A stretch of 63,512 nt of DNA from Bacteroidota bacterium (GTDB lineage: Bacteria; Bacteroidota; Bacteroidia; Flavobacteriales; Weeksellaceae): contig JAFAGO010000044.1 in assembly GCA_023422635.1 (NCBI GenBank), forward strand, positions 1 through 63,512, given 5' to 3'. Of this stretch, positions 15,820 through 25,572 are shown piece by piece. Each line of letters opens with the position of its first letter. Position 1 is the first letter of the stretch. The position numbers and the translations under genes are program-made. The notes beneath the pieces were generated by a model. That model was given only the letters and a program-made list of their open reading frames with translations, did not search any database and had not been told where the DNA came from.

Positions 15820-17013
15820 TTAAATAACGCCAAGTTCTTTTCCCACTTTTTCAAAGGCAACAATTGCCTGATCCAAATGTTCTCTTGTATGCGCCGCAGA
15901 AAGCTGAACGCGAATTCTTGCCTTTCCTTTAGGAACAACTGGATAGAAAAATCCGATCACATAAATACCTTCATCCATCAGTTTTTCAGCCATCTTTTGT
16001 GCAAGCGGAGCATCATATAACATTACGGGAACTATTGCGGCATCACCATCAGGAATATCGAAACCTTTGGCTTTCATCGCAGTTCTAAAATAATCTGCAT
16101 TTTCCATAACGCGATCACGCAACGTGGTATCATCAGAAATCATTTCCAAAACTTTTGTAGCTGCACCAACAATTCCTGGCGCAAGCGAATTCGAGAAAAG
16201 GTAAGGCCTTGACCGTTGACGAAGCATATCGATAATTTCTTTCTTTCCAGAAGTAAATCCTCCTAAAGCACCTCCTAAAGCTTTCCCCAACGTCGACGTG
16301 ATGATATCTACTCTGCCCATTACCTCATTCGCTTCGTGTGTACCTCGGCCCGTTTTACCAATAAATCCGGTAGCATGAGAATCGTCGACCATAACCAAGG
16401 CATCATATTTTTCGGCCAGATCGCACACGCCTTTTAAATTGGCTACAATTCCATCCATTGAGAAAACGCCATCCGTTACGATAATTTTAAAACGATGATT
16501 TTTTTCAGAAGCAGCTTTTAATTGCGCTTCCAAATCTTCCATATTATTATTTTTATATCGGTAGCGCGCCGCTTTACAAAGGCGAACTCCATCAATAATG
16601 GAAGCGTGATTTAATTCGTCCGAAATAATAGCATCTTCATCTGTAAAAAGTGGTTCAAAAACGCCACCATTCGCATCGAAACACGCTGCGTAAAGAATCG
16701 TATCTTCCATCCCTAAAAACTCGGAAATCTTGGACTCCAAATCTTTGTGGATATCCTGAGTTCCACAAATAAAACGAACTGAAGACATTCCATACCCTCT
16801 TTGATCAATCATTTCCTGGGACGCTTTCATCACTTCATGGTGATTCGAAAGTCCAAGATAATTGTTGGCACAGAAATTTAGAAGCGTTTTTCCATTTGCG
16901 GTAATTTCTGCGGACTGTTGTGAAGTAATGATGCGTTCTCTTTTATAAAGTCCCTCTTGATCAATGTTTTGAAGTTCGTTTTGAATATTTTCGATAAACT
17001 TTTGTGAAATCAT
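15820..17013 (-). CDS. kbl: kbl, glycine C-acetyltransferase (2-amino-3-ketobutyrate CoA ligase)
   Basis: The ATG at 17013 gives 397 residues starting MISQKFIENIQNELQ, which fits the family. A longer frame from 17061 adds 16 unfamiliar residues. It is a PLP-dependent alpha-oxoamine synthase with NFCANNYLGLSNH, the cofactor contact DDSHATGF and the Schiff-base lysine in STLGKALGGALGG. It cleaves 2-amino-3-ketobutyrate with CoA to glycine and acetyl-CoA in threonine breakdown. No threonine dehydrogenase gene is adjacent. Related enzymes (BioF, SPT) are less likely because of the start and the YKRERIITS segment. Confidence 0.9.
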   Translation of the reverse strand: MISQKFIENIQNELQNIDQEGLYKRERIITSQQSAEITANGKTLLNFCANNYLGLSNHHEVMKASQEMIDQRGYGMSSVRFICGTQDIHKDLESKISEFLGMEDTILYAACFDANGGVFEPLFTDEDAIISDELNHASIIDGVRLCKAARYRYKNNNMEDLEAQLKAASEKNHRFKIIVTDGVFSMDGIVANLKGVCDLAEKYDALVMVDDSHATGFIGKTGRGTHEANEVMGRVDIITSTLGKALGGALGGFTSGKKEIIDMLRQRSRPYLFSNSLAPGIVGAATKVLEMISDDTTLRDRVMENADYFRTAMKAKGFDIPDGDAAIVPVMLYDAPLAQKMAEKLMDEGIYVIGFFYPVVPKGKARIRVQLSAAHTREHLDQAIVAFEKVGKELGVI

Positions 17014-17099
17014 TTTGATAAAATTTTTACTCGTAGCGAAGATAAGAATTCCTTTTCGCAATACTTTTCTTAAATGTAAAAAAACAAGAATTTGCTACT

Positions 17100-17120
17100 A
17101 GTCTACCAAGTTAGTAGACT
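17100..17120. repeat. Short inverted repeat upstream of the JmjC gene
   Basis: AGTCTAC (17100-17106) and GTAGACT (17114-17120) flank a 7-nt spacer between the divergent kbl and JmjC genes, 19 bp upstream of a TATATTTG promoter element. The dyad is operator-sized. On the plus strand it is followed by GTTTTTA, so a terminator-like role is also possible. Confidence 0.5.
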
Positions 17121-17138
17121 GTTTTTATAAATTATCAC

Positions 17139-17146
17139 TATATTTG
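17139..17146 (+). promoter_or_regulatory. TAnnTTTG promoter element of the JmjC gene
   Basis: TATATTTG lies 19 bp before the ATG at 17166. Confidence 0.5.
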
Positions 17147-17165
17147 ACCGAGAAAAATACTTGAA

Positions 17166-18035
17166 ATGAAACTGATTTCAACGCCAAAAGGAAAAGGATT
17201 AACTGCTGAAGAATTTCTGCAAAAGCACATGAAAACGCGTACTCCCGTAATTCTGGAAGATTTTGTAGATTCGGATAGTCCCGCACTTCACAAATGGAAT
17301 TACGACTATTTTAAAAAGATTGCAGGCGACACAAAAGTACACGTTTATGGTGGTGAAATTGAATCTTTAGATCGTGTTGCCAGCAAACCTATTGGCGAAA
17401 GTACATTTGCAGAGTATTTAGATCTCATCAGTAATAAACCCACTGATCATCGACTTTTTCTGTTTAATTTATTGAATATTAAACCTGAACTCCGAAAAGA
17501 TATCCACTATCGAAATGTAACCAAAGGTAAAATTTTGGAATGGCTTCCGTTTATGTTTTTTGGCGGAGAAGGATCTATCACAAGAAATCATGTCGATATT
17601 GATATGTCGCACGTGTTTATTACTCAATTTCAAGGGGTTAAAAGAATTTGGCTTTTCCCTTGGGAACAAAATGAATTGCTGTATAAACTTCCGTATAATT
17701 TCCATAGTATTGCCAATGTGAAAGACGTGGATTACGAAAAATATCCAGCGCTGAAATATGTTACTGGTTACGAAGCAGTCATTCAACCCGGCGAAACGTT
17801 GTATATCCCTTCCGGTTGGTGGCATTACATTCAGTATGAAACTGAAGGATATTCAATTTCCGTAAGAGCGCTTCCTTCCAGTCTTTTAGAGAAATGGCGC
17901 GGTTTTAAAAATCTCGTACTTATTCGGCATTTTGATAATGTGATGCGAAAAATTTTTAAAGAAAAATGGTTTAATTATAAAGTTAAAGTAGCAACAAGGC
18001 GCGCAAATAAGGCAATTTCTACTTTTGAAAAGTAG
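17166..18035 (+). CDS. JmjC/cupin-8 family Fe(II)/2-oxoglutarate-dependent oxygenase
   Basis: This 289-aa protein has a complete iron-binding triad: H142 and D144 in NHVDID and H220 in SGWWHYI. The helix-rich start (TAEEFLQKHMKTRTPVILEDF) is typical of cupin-8/JmjC proteins. Such enzymes hydroxylate protein side chains, for example ribosomal proteins or translation factors. The substrate cannot be read from the sequence. It is transcribed alone, with a terminator at 18101-18130. Confidence 0.88.
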   Translation: MKLISTPKGKGLTAEEFLQKHMKTRTPVILEDFVDSDSPALHKWNYDYFKKIAGDTKVHVYGGEIESLDRVASKPIGESTFAEYLDLISNKPTDHRLFLFNLLNIKPELRKDIHYRNVTKGKILEWLPFMFFGGEGSITRNHVDIDMSHVFITQFQGVKRIWLFPWEQNELLYKLPYNFHSIANVKDVDYEKYPALKYVTGYEAVIQPGETLYIPSGWWHYIQYETEGYSISVRALPSSLLEKWRGFKNLVLIRHFDNVMRKIFKEKWFNYKVKVATRRANKAISTFEK

Positions 18036-18100
18036 AAGGTTTTCTGTACGATAGAAGTCGATCTTTACTTAAAACTGCTTAAAAAAAACATAAAAAAAAC

Positions 18101-18130
18101 CCTTTCAGCATTCAATACTGAAAGGTTTTT
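18101..18130. terminator. Bidirectional terminator between the JmjC gene and dacB
   Basis: CCTTTCAG (18101-18108) pairs with CTGAAAGG (18118-18125). A run of As precedes it and a run of Ts follows, so it can work for both convergent genes. Confidence 0.85.
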
Positions 18131-18147
18131 CGTTTCTTAATAAATCA

Positions 18148-19617
18148 TCAGTACGTGTATACTGGTTCTAAAATTTGCTCCATTCTTGATTTTACCATGT
18201 CAACTGAACCTGCATAATTGTTCACTAAAAGTGAGAAAACAAGTGTTTTTCCGGTGGTTGTTTTTACATACCCTGCCAAGGTTTTCACTTTGTTTAATGT
18301 TCCCGTTTTCGCGTGTACTAGCCCGTTTCCGGAAGTTAAAAACATTCTTTTCAAAGTACCACTTTGTCCACCAATTGGCAATGATTCGAAGTAGGAAGTA
18401 AAATAAGCTTTCTCCATCAAGGAAGAAAGAAATTTCACCTGTGAAATCGGCGTAACAGAATGGCTTCTCGACAAGCCGCTACCATCTACATAATTAAGTC
18501 CAGAGGTATCAAAACCGATATTTTGTAAGTGCTCCACTACAACGCTTCTTCCCGATTCCAAGGTTTGATCCCCTTTTCTTTGAAATCCTACCATTCTTAA
18601 AGTCGCTTCAGCCAAAGCATTATCACTTCTTTGGTTCGTGTAATACACAATATCTTTTAAATATGGTGATTTGTAAGAAGTAATAAATTGTCTACTTTCT
18701 GGTGAAATATCAACCATTTTGGTTTCCACTTTCCCAGTAACCGAAATACCTCTTTTAATTAAATTTGCTCTTAAATTATTCGCAAGATAGGCAGGCGCAT
18801 CTGGCAGTTTTGTTGAAACATAACTTCCTGCATATTCATCCGTGTAAGCCATTTTTTTCGTGTATGGCGAAACATAAAAGTAAGCTTTTGCTTGACTAAA
18901 AGGATTGGATTGTTTCGCAACCACCTTTTCTTTACGAGGATCCACATCCGCAGTTGTACCCACTGGCAAATAATAGTTACCATGCTCCATCCAAACGATG
19001 TTATCCGGAATATGGCTCATTTTATTCTCTTTAAAAAGTGCAGTTTGAATCATAATATTTCCTGCCACTTTTTTAATTCCCTTCTCTTTCATCGCGTTAA
19101 TGAAATCCGAAATTACTGTAGAATATGTACTTGCTCCCGCTTTTCCGGTTCCCAAAGATGGATCACCACTACCTACAATGTATAAATTCCCATTTAGAAT
19201 TCCATTTTCATCAATTGCACCAGAATACTCCAATTGTGTTACCCAACGAAAATTTTCACCTAACAAATCCATAGCGGTATCCGTGGTAAGAAGTTTTGTT
19301 GTGGATGCCGGAATTAAAGGCGCATTTTCGTTGTAAGAACTGACCACTTTTTTGGTTTTAGGATCGTAAATTACAAAGCCCCAGCTTGCATTTTTCAATA
19401 CAGGATCGGACATCATACCTTCTAAATTGACATCGATTCTTTCTTTCGGGCTAAGAATGGCTGAAGAAACTGCACTGGAAATTGCTGAAGCGCTTAACGT
19501 TTTTGAAACCTGGTTTTCATACATTTGAGGATAATTGGAATTGCTTCCTTGGCCAAAAACCAATCCTCCTATTGCGATTGAAAAACCGGCTAAATAGTTT
19601 TTAAGTCTTATCATCAA
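18148..19617 (-). CDS. dacB: dacB, D-alanyl-D-alanine carboxypeptidase/endopeptidase (PBP4 class, S13)
   Basis: This 489-aa periplasmic enzyme starts with a signal peptide (KNYLAGFSIAIGGLVFGQ). The serine-peptidase motifs are all present: S105xxK108 in PASTTK, SDN in NQRSDNALAE and KTG in VHAKTGTL. The large insertion between the first two motifs is typical of family S13/PBP4. It trims peptidoglycan stem peptides and cleaves cross-links. A promoter element (TACTTTTG on the minus strand, 19696-19689) lies about 72 bp upstream, with a small hairpin in the leader. Confidence 0.93.
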   Translation of the reverse strand: MMIRLKNYLAGFSIAIGGLVFGQGSNSNYPQMYENQVSKTLSASAISSAVSSAILSPKERIDVNLEGMMSDPVLKNASWGFVIYDPKTKKVVSSYNENAPLIPASTTKLLTTDTAMDLLGENFRWVTQLEYSGAIDENGILNGNLYIVGSGDPSLGTGKAGASTYSTVISDFINAMKEKGIKKVAGNIMIQTALFKENKMSHIPDNIVWMEHGNYYLPVGTTADVDPRKEKVVAKQSNPFSQAKAYFYVSPYTKKMAYTDEYAGSYVSTKLPDAPAYLANNLRANLIKRGISVTGKVETKMVDISPESRQFITSYKSPYLKDIVYYTNQRSDNALAEATLRMVGFQRKGDQTLESGRSVVVEHLQNIGFDTSGLNYVDGSGLSRSHSVTPISQVKFLSSLMEKAYFTSYFESLPIGGQSGTLKRMFLTSGNGLVHAKTGTLNKVKTLAGYVKTTTGKTLVFSLLVNNYAGSVDMVKSRMEQILEPVYTY

Positions 19618-19641
19618 TACTTTTTCAAATGATTAGTAAAA

Positions 19642-19672
19642 GAAGGTTTTTATTGTACCAACATAAACCTTC
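19642..19672 (-). other. Leader hairpin of dacB
   Basis: On the minus strand GAAGGTTT (19672-19665) pairs with AAACCTTC (19649-19642) around a 15-nt loop, followed by only four Ts. It lies between the promoter element and the dacB start. It may be a weak attenuator or an RNA-stabilising structure. Confidence 0.45.
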
Positions 19673-19688
19673 ACCACTTTTCAACGAT

Positions 19689-19696
19689 CAAAAGTA
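19689..19696 (-). promoter_or_regulatory. TAnnTTTG promoter element of dacB
   Basis: The minus strand reads TACTTTTG at 19696-19689. Confidence 0.55.
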
Positions 19697-19760
19697 TAAA
19701 TTATTATTGAAAATCAGGACTTTAATACTTTTAAAAGGATGTAAAAAATGTTAAAAAAAG

Positions 19761-22208
19761 TTAAAAGTCTACGTAAATACTTTTTTTAATGCTTTGATAA
19801 GCAGTAATTTCGTCGAATTCTTCAAAGCTTTTTAGAACCAAAGATTTGTACAAGTCGTATTTTTTTCCGCGCGGTAATTTTAGTAAAATCTGAAATTGAT
19901 ACAACGTATTTATTCTCGCAATTGGAGATTTTTCCGGACCAAAAACGCATTCTTCAGGTAAATATTTCCGCAAAACTGAACCTAAAAATTGTGAAGATCG
20001 AGACACCTTATCTTCTCTTCGATGTTTAAGTTCAATCATAATGAGTTTCGTAAATGGCGGATAATGAAACTTTTGTCTTTCAGAAAGAAAATACTCGTAA
20101 ATTGTATGGGTATTCTCTTCTTGAATCATTTGAAAAACAGAATGTTGCGGATTAAAAGTTTGAATATACACTTTCCCTTTTCCAGAAACGCGGCCTGCTC
20201 GTCCTGCAATTTGTGTAATTAATTGATAGGCACGTTCTTCCGCACGAAAATCCTGAACATACAGCATTTGATCAGCTCTTGGAATTCCCACCATTTCAAT
20301 ATGCTCAAAATCCAAACCTTTGGAAATCATCTGTGTACCGACGATAACATCTGTTTCCCGATTTTCGATCTTTTCGTAGAGTTTTTCGTACGCAAATTTC
20401 TTTCGCATGGCATCCACATCCATTCTATCGATTTCTGCATCGGGCAATAATTTTTGTAATTCTTCATGAATCTGTTCCACACCAACACCTCTTTCATTGA
20501 GATTTTGCGATTGGCATTTCGGACAAAACTGCGGTTTACTTGCTCGTTGTCCACAATAATGGCATTTCATTTCGTTTGCCGCTTTGTGGAACGTCATCAC
20601 CACATCACAATTCGAACAATATTGAACATATCCACAGCTCTCACATTCCACCACATTAGCGTAACCACGTCTATTGTGAAGAATCATCACCTGATTTTTT
20701 GCTTCAACATTTTCGGAAATTTTCTGTACAAGCTCATTTGAGAAATCTCCAGAAACCTTTTTAGAATCTTGTGCTTCTTTAAAGTTGATTAATTCGTACT
20801 TAGGCAGATCAACATTCCCGAAACGCTTACCCAAGAACACATATTCCAGCTTACCATTTTTTGCTGCGAAATAACTTTCTACGGAAGGAGTTGCAGAACC
20901 TAAAATTGCCTTCGCACCATAAAAATAACTCAACATTAATGCAGCATCTTTTGCATTAAAATAGGGGGAAACTTCCCGTGGTTTATAGGCAGAATCGTGC
21001 TCTTCATCAACCACCACAAGTCCTAATTGATGGAACGGAAGGAAAAGTGCATTTCGTGTACCAATAAGCACTTGAATTTCATTTTTGCGAATCTTCTTCC
21101 AAACTTCAACTCTTTCAAAATCAGTTAGTTTTTGATGATAAAATCCTAGTTTTTTACCGTATTTTCTTTCTAACCTTTGAATAAGCTGTTTTGTGAGTGC
21201 AATTTCAGGGAGAAGAATAAAAACATTTTTTTGTTGCGCAATTACTTCTTCTACCTTTTCTAAATAAATATGGGTTTTACCAGAGGAGGTTACGCCGTGC
21301 AACAAAACATTTTTGCCGTTTTCGAAAGCGTTGGAAATGGCAGCAGAAGCTTGAGATTGTTCTTCCGAAAGTGGTTCCAAATCTTCCACATCGCCCTCAT
21401 ACTGCTCAATACGATCTTTTTTTAGAAAAAACTCCGTTACAAAACCTTTATCCAAAAGTGCTTTGAGTTGTTGATGTCCAAAATCGCCGTCAGCAAAAAT
21501 ATCCGATTTTCGAATGGGAGTTTCAGGATTTTCGGTTTGTTTTGAAAGCAAAAGAAGAAAAAGTTCTTTCTGCTTCGGTGCTTTATTTAATTGCGAGAGA
21601 ATAAGCGGTAAGCTTTCGTTGCGCAAAAAATCATTTTCAATTCTAAGATAGGCAATCTCTTTTGCTTTGTATTTTTCTGTAATCTTCTCATCAACTTCAA
21701 TCAATTGTAAATCGATTAAGGAATTGATGGTTCGAATAAGTTCTTTTTTGGGAATAAATGCTTCAATATCATTCAAATTCACGAGAGAGCGCACCTCGAG
21801 TGCTTGAATTAAATGCAATTCGTGAACATCGAGAATTTCATAATCGACTTCAGTATTCGGCTTTAATTTTAAATACGTTTCGCTTTCGAGCTTTAAAGAT
21901 CCAGGAAATGCAAATCGGTAAATTTCTCCCAGATTACATAAATAGTAGTCGGAAATCCACTTCCAAAAATTCAATTGTGCTTGCGGAAGAATAGGTGCAT
22001 CATCGAGCAAACTAATTACGTCCTTTGGAATAAATGTTTCGGGCTCTTGATCGTGAAGATCTGCAATAATCCCTGTGTAAATTTTTTTCCCTCCAAAAGG
22101 AACCAAAACGCGCATTCCCAACTGAATTTCGTTTACCAAATCTATAGGAATTTTATAGGTAAAAGTTCCTTTCAGATTAAGCGGAAGAATGATTTGAGCA
22201 AAATGCAA
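19761..22208 (-). CDS. priA: priA, primosomal replication-restart helicase
   Basis: PriA, 815 aa, reloads the replisome at stalled forks. The N-terminal DNA-binding domain is followed by a superfamily-2 helicase with Walker A GVTSSGKT (305-312), DEEHDSAYK and GSATPS. The zinc-binding insertion has paired cysteines (CESCGYVQYCSNC, then CHYC and CPKC), and helicase motifs such as GTQMISKGLDF and QIAGRAGR follow. The length is at the upper end for the family. It appears monocistronic; the next minus-strand gene upstream starts after a 72-bp gap. Confidence 0.97.
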   Translation of the reverse strand: MHFAQIILPLNLKGTFTYKIPIDLVNEIQLGMRVLVPFGGKKIYTGIIADLHDQEPETFIPKDVISLLDDAPILPQAQLNFWKWISDYYLCNLGEIYRFAFPGSLKLESETYLKLKPNTEVDYEILDVHELHLIQALEVRSLVNLNDIEAFIPKKELIRTINSLIDLQLIEVDEKITEKYKAKEIAYLRIENDFLRNESLPLILSQLNKAPKQKELFLLLLSKQTENPETPIRKSDIFADGDFGHQQLKALLDKGFVTEFFLKKDRIEQYEGDVEDLEPLSEEQSQASAAISNAFENGKNVLLHGVTSSGKTHIYLEKVEEVIAQQKNVFILLPEIALTKQLIQRLERKYGKKLGFYHQKLTDFERVEVWKKIRKNEIQVLIGTRNALFLPFHQLGLVVVDEEHDSAYKPREVSPYFNAKDAALMLSYFYGAKAILGSATPSVESYFAAKNGKLEYVFLGKRFGNVDLPKYELINFKEAQDSKKVSGDFSNELVQKISENVEAKNQVMILHNRRGYANVVECESCGYVQYCSNCDVVMTFHKAANEMKCHYCGQRASKPQFCPKCQSQNLNERGVGVEQIHEELQKLLPDAEIDRMDVDAMRKKFAYEKLYEKIENRETDVIVGTQMISKGLDFEHIEMVGIPRADQMLYVQDFRAEERAYQLITQIAGRAGRVSGKGKVYIQTFNPQHSVFQMIQEENTHTIYEYFLSERQKFHYPPFTKLIMIELKHRREDKVSRSSQFLGSVLRKYLPEECVFGPEKSPIARINTLYQFQILLKLPRGKKYDLYKSLVLKSFEEFDEITAYQSIKKSIYVDF

Positions 22209-22280
22209 TATTGAATTTGTTTATTTTAAAATGAAATAATAATCGTGGAGCGTTGAACTTCATAGTATAGTTGTAGTATA

Positions 22281-23453
22281 CTAATTATTGAATTTTCTTC
22301 TTTTAAGTTCTTTTTCAATTAATCCTAATTCTCGTCCAGTTTGTCCAGCAACCGACGTGTTTTCTTGTGCTCTTCTCGTTAAATAAGGAACCACATCTTT
22401 CACAGGGCCATATGGCAAATATTTGGCCACATTGTAATGTCTTTCCGAAAGATAAAACGTAATATTATCGCTCATTCCGTAGAGTTGGCCAAAATATACA
22501 TGCGGATCATCATGTTGAAGATTTCCATCCTTCAACTTATCCATGATGAGCTCGGAAGATTTTTCGTTATGTGTACCAAAGAAAGCTGAAATTCGATCAA
22601 AATGGTTCATCACGAAATCAATTCCTCGATTATAATTTTCGTCTGTTGCAGCTTTATTGGGTTGAATTGGATCTGGATATTTCATATAAGCAGCACGCTC
22701 TCTTTCCTTTTCCATATACGCACCACGAACAATTTTATAGCCAATAAAATAGCCTTTTTGTTGAGCGCGCTCTAACTGGTTTTGCATATATTCTAATCGG
22801 CCAGTTCTGTACATTTGCAAGGTATTCCAAACAATGGGTTGTTCTTTATTGTACTTCTCCATCATTTCTTCACAAAGGTGATCTGCTGCATCTTGCATCC
22901 AAGTTTCTTCAGCATCAATCATCACCTTTTTATTGTTTTCCCAACAAAGTTTGCACACTTCATCAAATCTGTTTACCACTCTTGCCCATTCTTCTTTCTG
23001 ACTTGTGGTTAATTCCACACCTTTACCCACTTCTTCATACAAATCGATTTTTCCGAATGCTGTTGGTTTAAAAACAACAAATGGAATGGCGGGATTGCCA
23101 ACAGAAAAACGTACAATGTCTTTAATTTCTTTACAAACAGCATCGAAAGTTGCTTCATCTTCCTTACCTTCAATTGAATAATCGAAAATGCTTCCGACAC
23201 CTCTTTTGAAAAGTTGTTTCACCACCTTCATACTTTCTTCGCGTGTTTCTCCACCGCAGAATTGTTCAAATAGGGTATTTTTCACAATTCCGTTAACGAA
23301 TGGAAAATTATTATGAACTGTAAAATTCAACACGGAAGTTCCAATTTTTGTTAATTGTGGCTGCTCAATCATCTTGAACATCCAAAAAGCTTTACGCAAC
23401 TGAGCGTCGGATTTGTCGGCAAAAGCGACCTTTGTATCGTTAAAAACAGACAT
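22281..23453 (-). CDS. Proline dehydrogenase
   Basis: This 390-aa FAD-dependent beta/alpha-barrel enzyme oxidises proline to pyrroline-5-carboxylate. The barrel motifs are YKIVRGAYMEKER (substrate-binding Arg and Lys), FGTHNEKS and the C-terminal YLTRRAQENTSV, whose arginines bind the proline carboxylate. It is the stand-alone Bacteroidota form, not the bifunctional PutA. The start MSVFNDTKVAFADKSDAQL fits the family. The P5C dehydrogenase partner is not in the window. Confidence 0.93.
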   Translation of the reverse strand: MSVFNDTKVAFADKSDAQLRKAFWMFKMIEQPQLTKIGTSVLNFTVHNNFPFVNGIVKNTLFEQFCGGETREESMKVVKQLFKRGVGSIFDYSIEGKEDEATFDAVCKEIKDIVRFSVGNPAIPFVVFKPTAFGKIDLYEEVGKGVELTTSQKEEWARVVNRFDEVCKLCWENNKKVMIDAEETWMQDAADHLCEEMMEKYNKEQPIVWNTLQMYRTGRLEYMQNQLERAQQKGYFIGYKIVRGAYMEKERERAAYMKYPDPIQPNKAATDENYNRGIDFVMNHFDRISAFFGTHNEKSSELIMDKLKDGNLQHDDPHVYFGQLYGMSDNITFYLSERHYNVAKYLPYGPVKDVVPYLTRRAQENTSVAGQTGRELGLIEKELKRRKFNN

Positions 23454-23521
23454 TAAAACTCATTTATTAATGGAAACAAAGATAAACATTCAACCAAGAT
23501 TGCTCAAACAAATTATAAGTT

Positions 23522-23529
23522 TAATTTTG
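23522..23529 (+). promoter_or_regulatory. TAnnTTTG promoter element of aroB
   Basis: TAATTTTG is preceded by TTG with a spacer of about 19 bp. The aroB ATG follows 16 bp later. Confidence 0.6.
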
Positions 23530-23545
23530 CATAAAATTTAGAAAG

Positions 23546-24583
23546 ATGATTCGTGTTTTAGATCAGGATTTTACGTTACTGAATCAGTATATTGAGAAAA
23601 CAAAGCCAAGTCAAATATTTATTTTGTGCGATGAAAATACGCATGAAAATTGCGTTGCAACGCTGTTGGCCAATCTTAAAACGGAGACCGTTCCAGAAAT
23701 AATTGAAATTGAAGCAGGCGAAGAGATGAAAACCATTGAAACAGCCACTCAACTTTGGGAAATTTTAAGTGAATTTGAAGCCGACCGAAAATCATTGCTT
23801 CTTAACTTAGGAGGAGGCGTGATCACCGATATGGGCGGTTTTGTGGCATCCACCTATAAACGAGGTATTCGATTTGTAAATATCCCAACCACACTTCTTG
23901 CCATGTGCGATGCTTCAATTGGTGGAAAAACGGGAATTGATCATCAATTTTTGAAAAACATTGTGGGAACATTTGCGCTTCCTGAAGGAATTTTTGTATA
24001 TCCACCCTATCTTTCAACCCTTCCTTTTGAAGAATTAAGAAGTGGCTTTGCAGAAATGTTGAAACATGGATTAATTGCCGACAAGAAACATTGGGAAGAT
24101 TTGATTTCCATTGAAGATCTTGATTCAAAAGTGGTTGCTCCTTATATAGAACGTTCAATGCAAATTAAACAAAGCGTTGTGGACGAAGATTTTAAAGAAC
24201 AAAACGTACGCAAAATCTTGAATTTCGGACATACCGTTGGTCACGCCCTAGAAAGTTTATTCTTAAAGAATAACGTTGGAATTCCTCACGGTGAAGCGGT
24301 GGCATTAGGAATGATTTGCGAAACTCACCTTGCGTTTTTAGAAGGACTAATTGACCAAAGCACTGCCTATGAAGTAATCAATCATCTACAACGTTTTTAT
24401 CCCTATCATTCTATTGAAGCTTTTTCAGATGATGAAATTCTGGCTTTGATGAAAAATGACAAGAAGAATGCAAGTGGGCAAATTAGTTTCTCGCTAATCG
24501 ACCGAATTGGAAATTGCAAATACGATTATAAAGCAGAAAATAAACATATAAAGTCGGCTTTGGCATACTATCGATCGCTTTAA
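23546..24583 (+). CDS. aroB: aroB, 3-dehydroquinate synthase
   Basis: This 345-aa enzyme converts DAHP to 3-dehydroquinate in the shikimate pathway. It has the NAD-binding signature GGGVITDMGGFVASTYKRGI, IPTTLLAMCDASIGGKTG and the zinc ligands in RSGFAEMLKHGL, FGHTVGHALE and HGEAVALGM. Length and motifs are normal. It has its own promoter element and is transcribed alone. Confidence 0.96.
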   Translation: MIRVLDQDFTLLNQYIEKTKPSQIFILCDENTHENCVATLLANLKTETVPEIIEIEAGEEMKTIETATQLWEILSEFEADRKSLLLNLGGGVITDMGGFVASTYKRGIRFVNIPTTLLAMCDASIGGKTGIDHQFLKNIVGTFALPEGIFVYPPYLSTLPFEELRSGFAEMLKHGLIADKKHWEDLISIEDLDSKVVAPYIERSMQIKQSVVDEDFKEQNVRKILNFGHTVGHALESLFLKNNVGIPHGEAVALGMICETHLAFLEGLIDQSTAYEVINHLQRFYPYHSIEAFSDDEILALMKNDKKNASGQISFSLIDRIGNCKYDYKAENKHIKSALAYYRSL

Positions 24584-24880
24584 ATTCTTAAAAATCTTGA
24601 ATTTCACCTATTTTTTAATAGCAATTTAGAGCATTTTTACAAAGAGAATTAAAAAAATATTAAACAACAATACCTTTTTCAGTATTCTCATTATCAATAA
24701 TTTAGATTAATTTTTTGTTAAACAAATGTTTAAGAAATGTTAAATTTCCGCGAACTTTAAACCAGTTTGGCATTCAATTTGAAAGTAACTACACGTCTTG
24801 CCAACAGAAAAAGTAGTAAAAAAATTGAGGCAAGATAAAATTTAAAATTATTGAAAGTAAATTAAAAAAATTAGAAAATT
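24584..24880. other. Long AT-rich leader region upstream of an outer-membrane protein gene
   Basis: The 297 bp contain no gene. They are rich in A/T tracts (for example near 24700-24745) that resemble an UP-element or long 5' leader of a strongly expressed gene. No perfect TAnnTTTG was found; TCAATTTG near 24776 is the closest. Confidence 0.5.
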
Positions 24881-25492
24881 ATGAAAAAGTTATTTTTAGG
24901 AATGGCAGTTGCTGCAAGCACATTAGCATTCTCTCAGTCATTTGGTATTAAAGGTGGATTAAACCTATCATCTCTTTCTGATGATGGTTCTGTAGATAAC
25001 AAAACTAAAGCAGGTTTTAATGCAGGTGTATTTATGAATGCGCCACTAGGATCTGATTTCAGCATCCAACCAGAGGTTTTATATAACGACCTTGGTGCTA
25101 AAACAACTTATAAATTAGCAGGTGAAAATAACAACCCTGAATATTCTACTAACTTAGGTTATATCTCAGTTCCTGTAATGTTCCAATATAACGCTACTCC
25201 AGAATTTTACTTAGAAGCTGGTCCACAGTTCAATTTCTTAGTAAGTGCTAACAGCAAATTCAAAAGTGGTGACAACACAAGAACTGTTGATCTTAACAAA
25301 GATAACCTTAACACCTTCGATTTCGGTTTAGGAATTGGTGCAGGTTACTGGATTACTCCACAATTTGGTATCAACGCAAGATATAACGCTGGATTCACTA
25401 AAATTGGTAAAGATGACACCCTTGAGGGAGCCGCTTTCGGAGATGCAAAAAACAATACCTTCCAAGTTGGTTTAGCATATAAATTTAACTAA
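24881..25492 (+). CDS. Outer-membrane beta-barrel protein (porin-family, OMP_b-brl_2 type)
   Basis: This 203-aa protein has a signal peptide (MKKLFLGMAVAASTLAFSQ). An eight-stranded barrel pattern follows (FGIKGGLNLSSLS, SIQPEVLYN, YISVPVMFQYN, FYLEAGPQFNFLVS) and the final strand is TFQVGLAYKFN. The stronger codon bias (GGT, AAC and CCA repeatedly) and long leader suggest high expression. The function of this family is not established; members often are abundant surface proteins. It is closed by a strong terminator. Confidence 0.88.
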   Translation: MKKLFLGMAVAASTLAFSQSFGIKGGLNLSSLSDDGSVDNKTKAGFNAGVFMNAPLGSDFSIQPEVLYNDLGAKTTYKLAGENNNPEYSTNLGYISVPVMFQYNATPEFYLEAGPQFNFLVSANSKFKSGDNTRTVDLNKDNLNTFDFGLGIGAGYWITPQFGINARYNAGFTKIGKDDTLEGAAFGDAKNNTFQVGLAYKFN

Positions 25493-25513
25493 GCACAAAT
25501 TCCAAATAAATAT

Positions 25514-25550
25514 AAAAAGTCAGATAACCTTCGGGTTGTCTGACTTTTTA
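25514..25550. terminator. Strong bidirectional terminator between the barrel gene and purF
   Basis: A long stem, AAAAAGTCAGA with TCTGACTTTTT, continues inward as AACC/GGTT around a TTCG tetraloop. Confidence 0.92.
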
Positions 25551-25572
25551 TTTCACAAAAAATTGAAAATTC

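Noticed and set aside
22240..22275. Palindrome TAGTATACTA as an operator
   Set aside because: Very AT-rich and short; a match of this size is expected by chance in this sequence.
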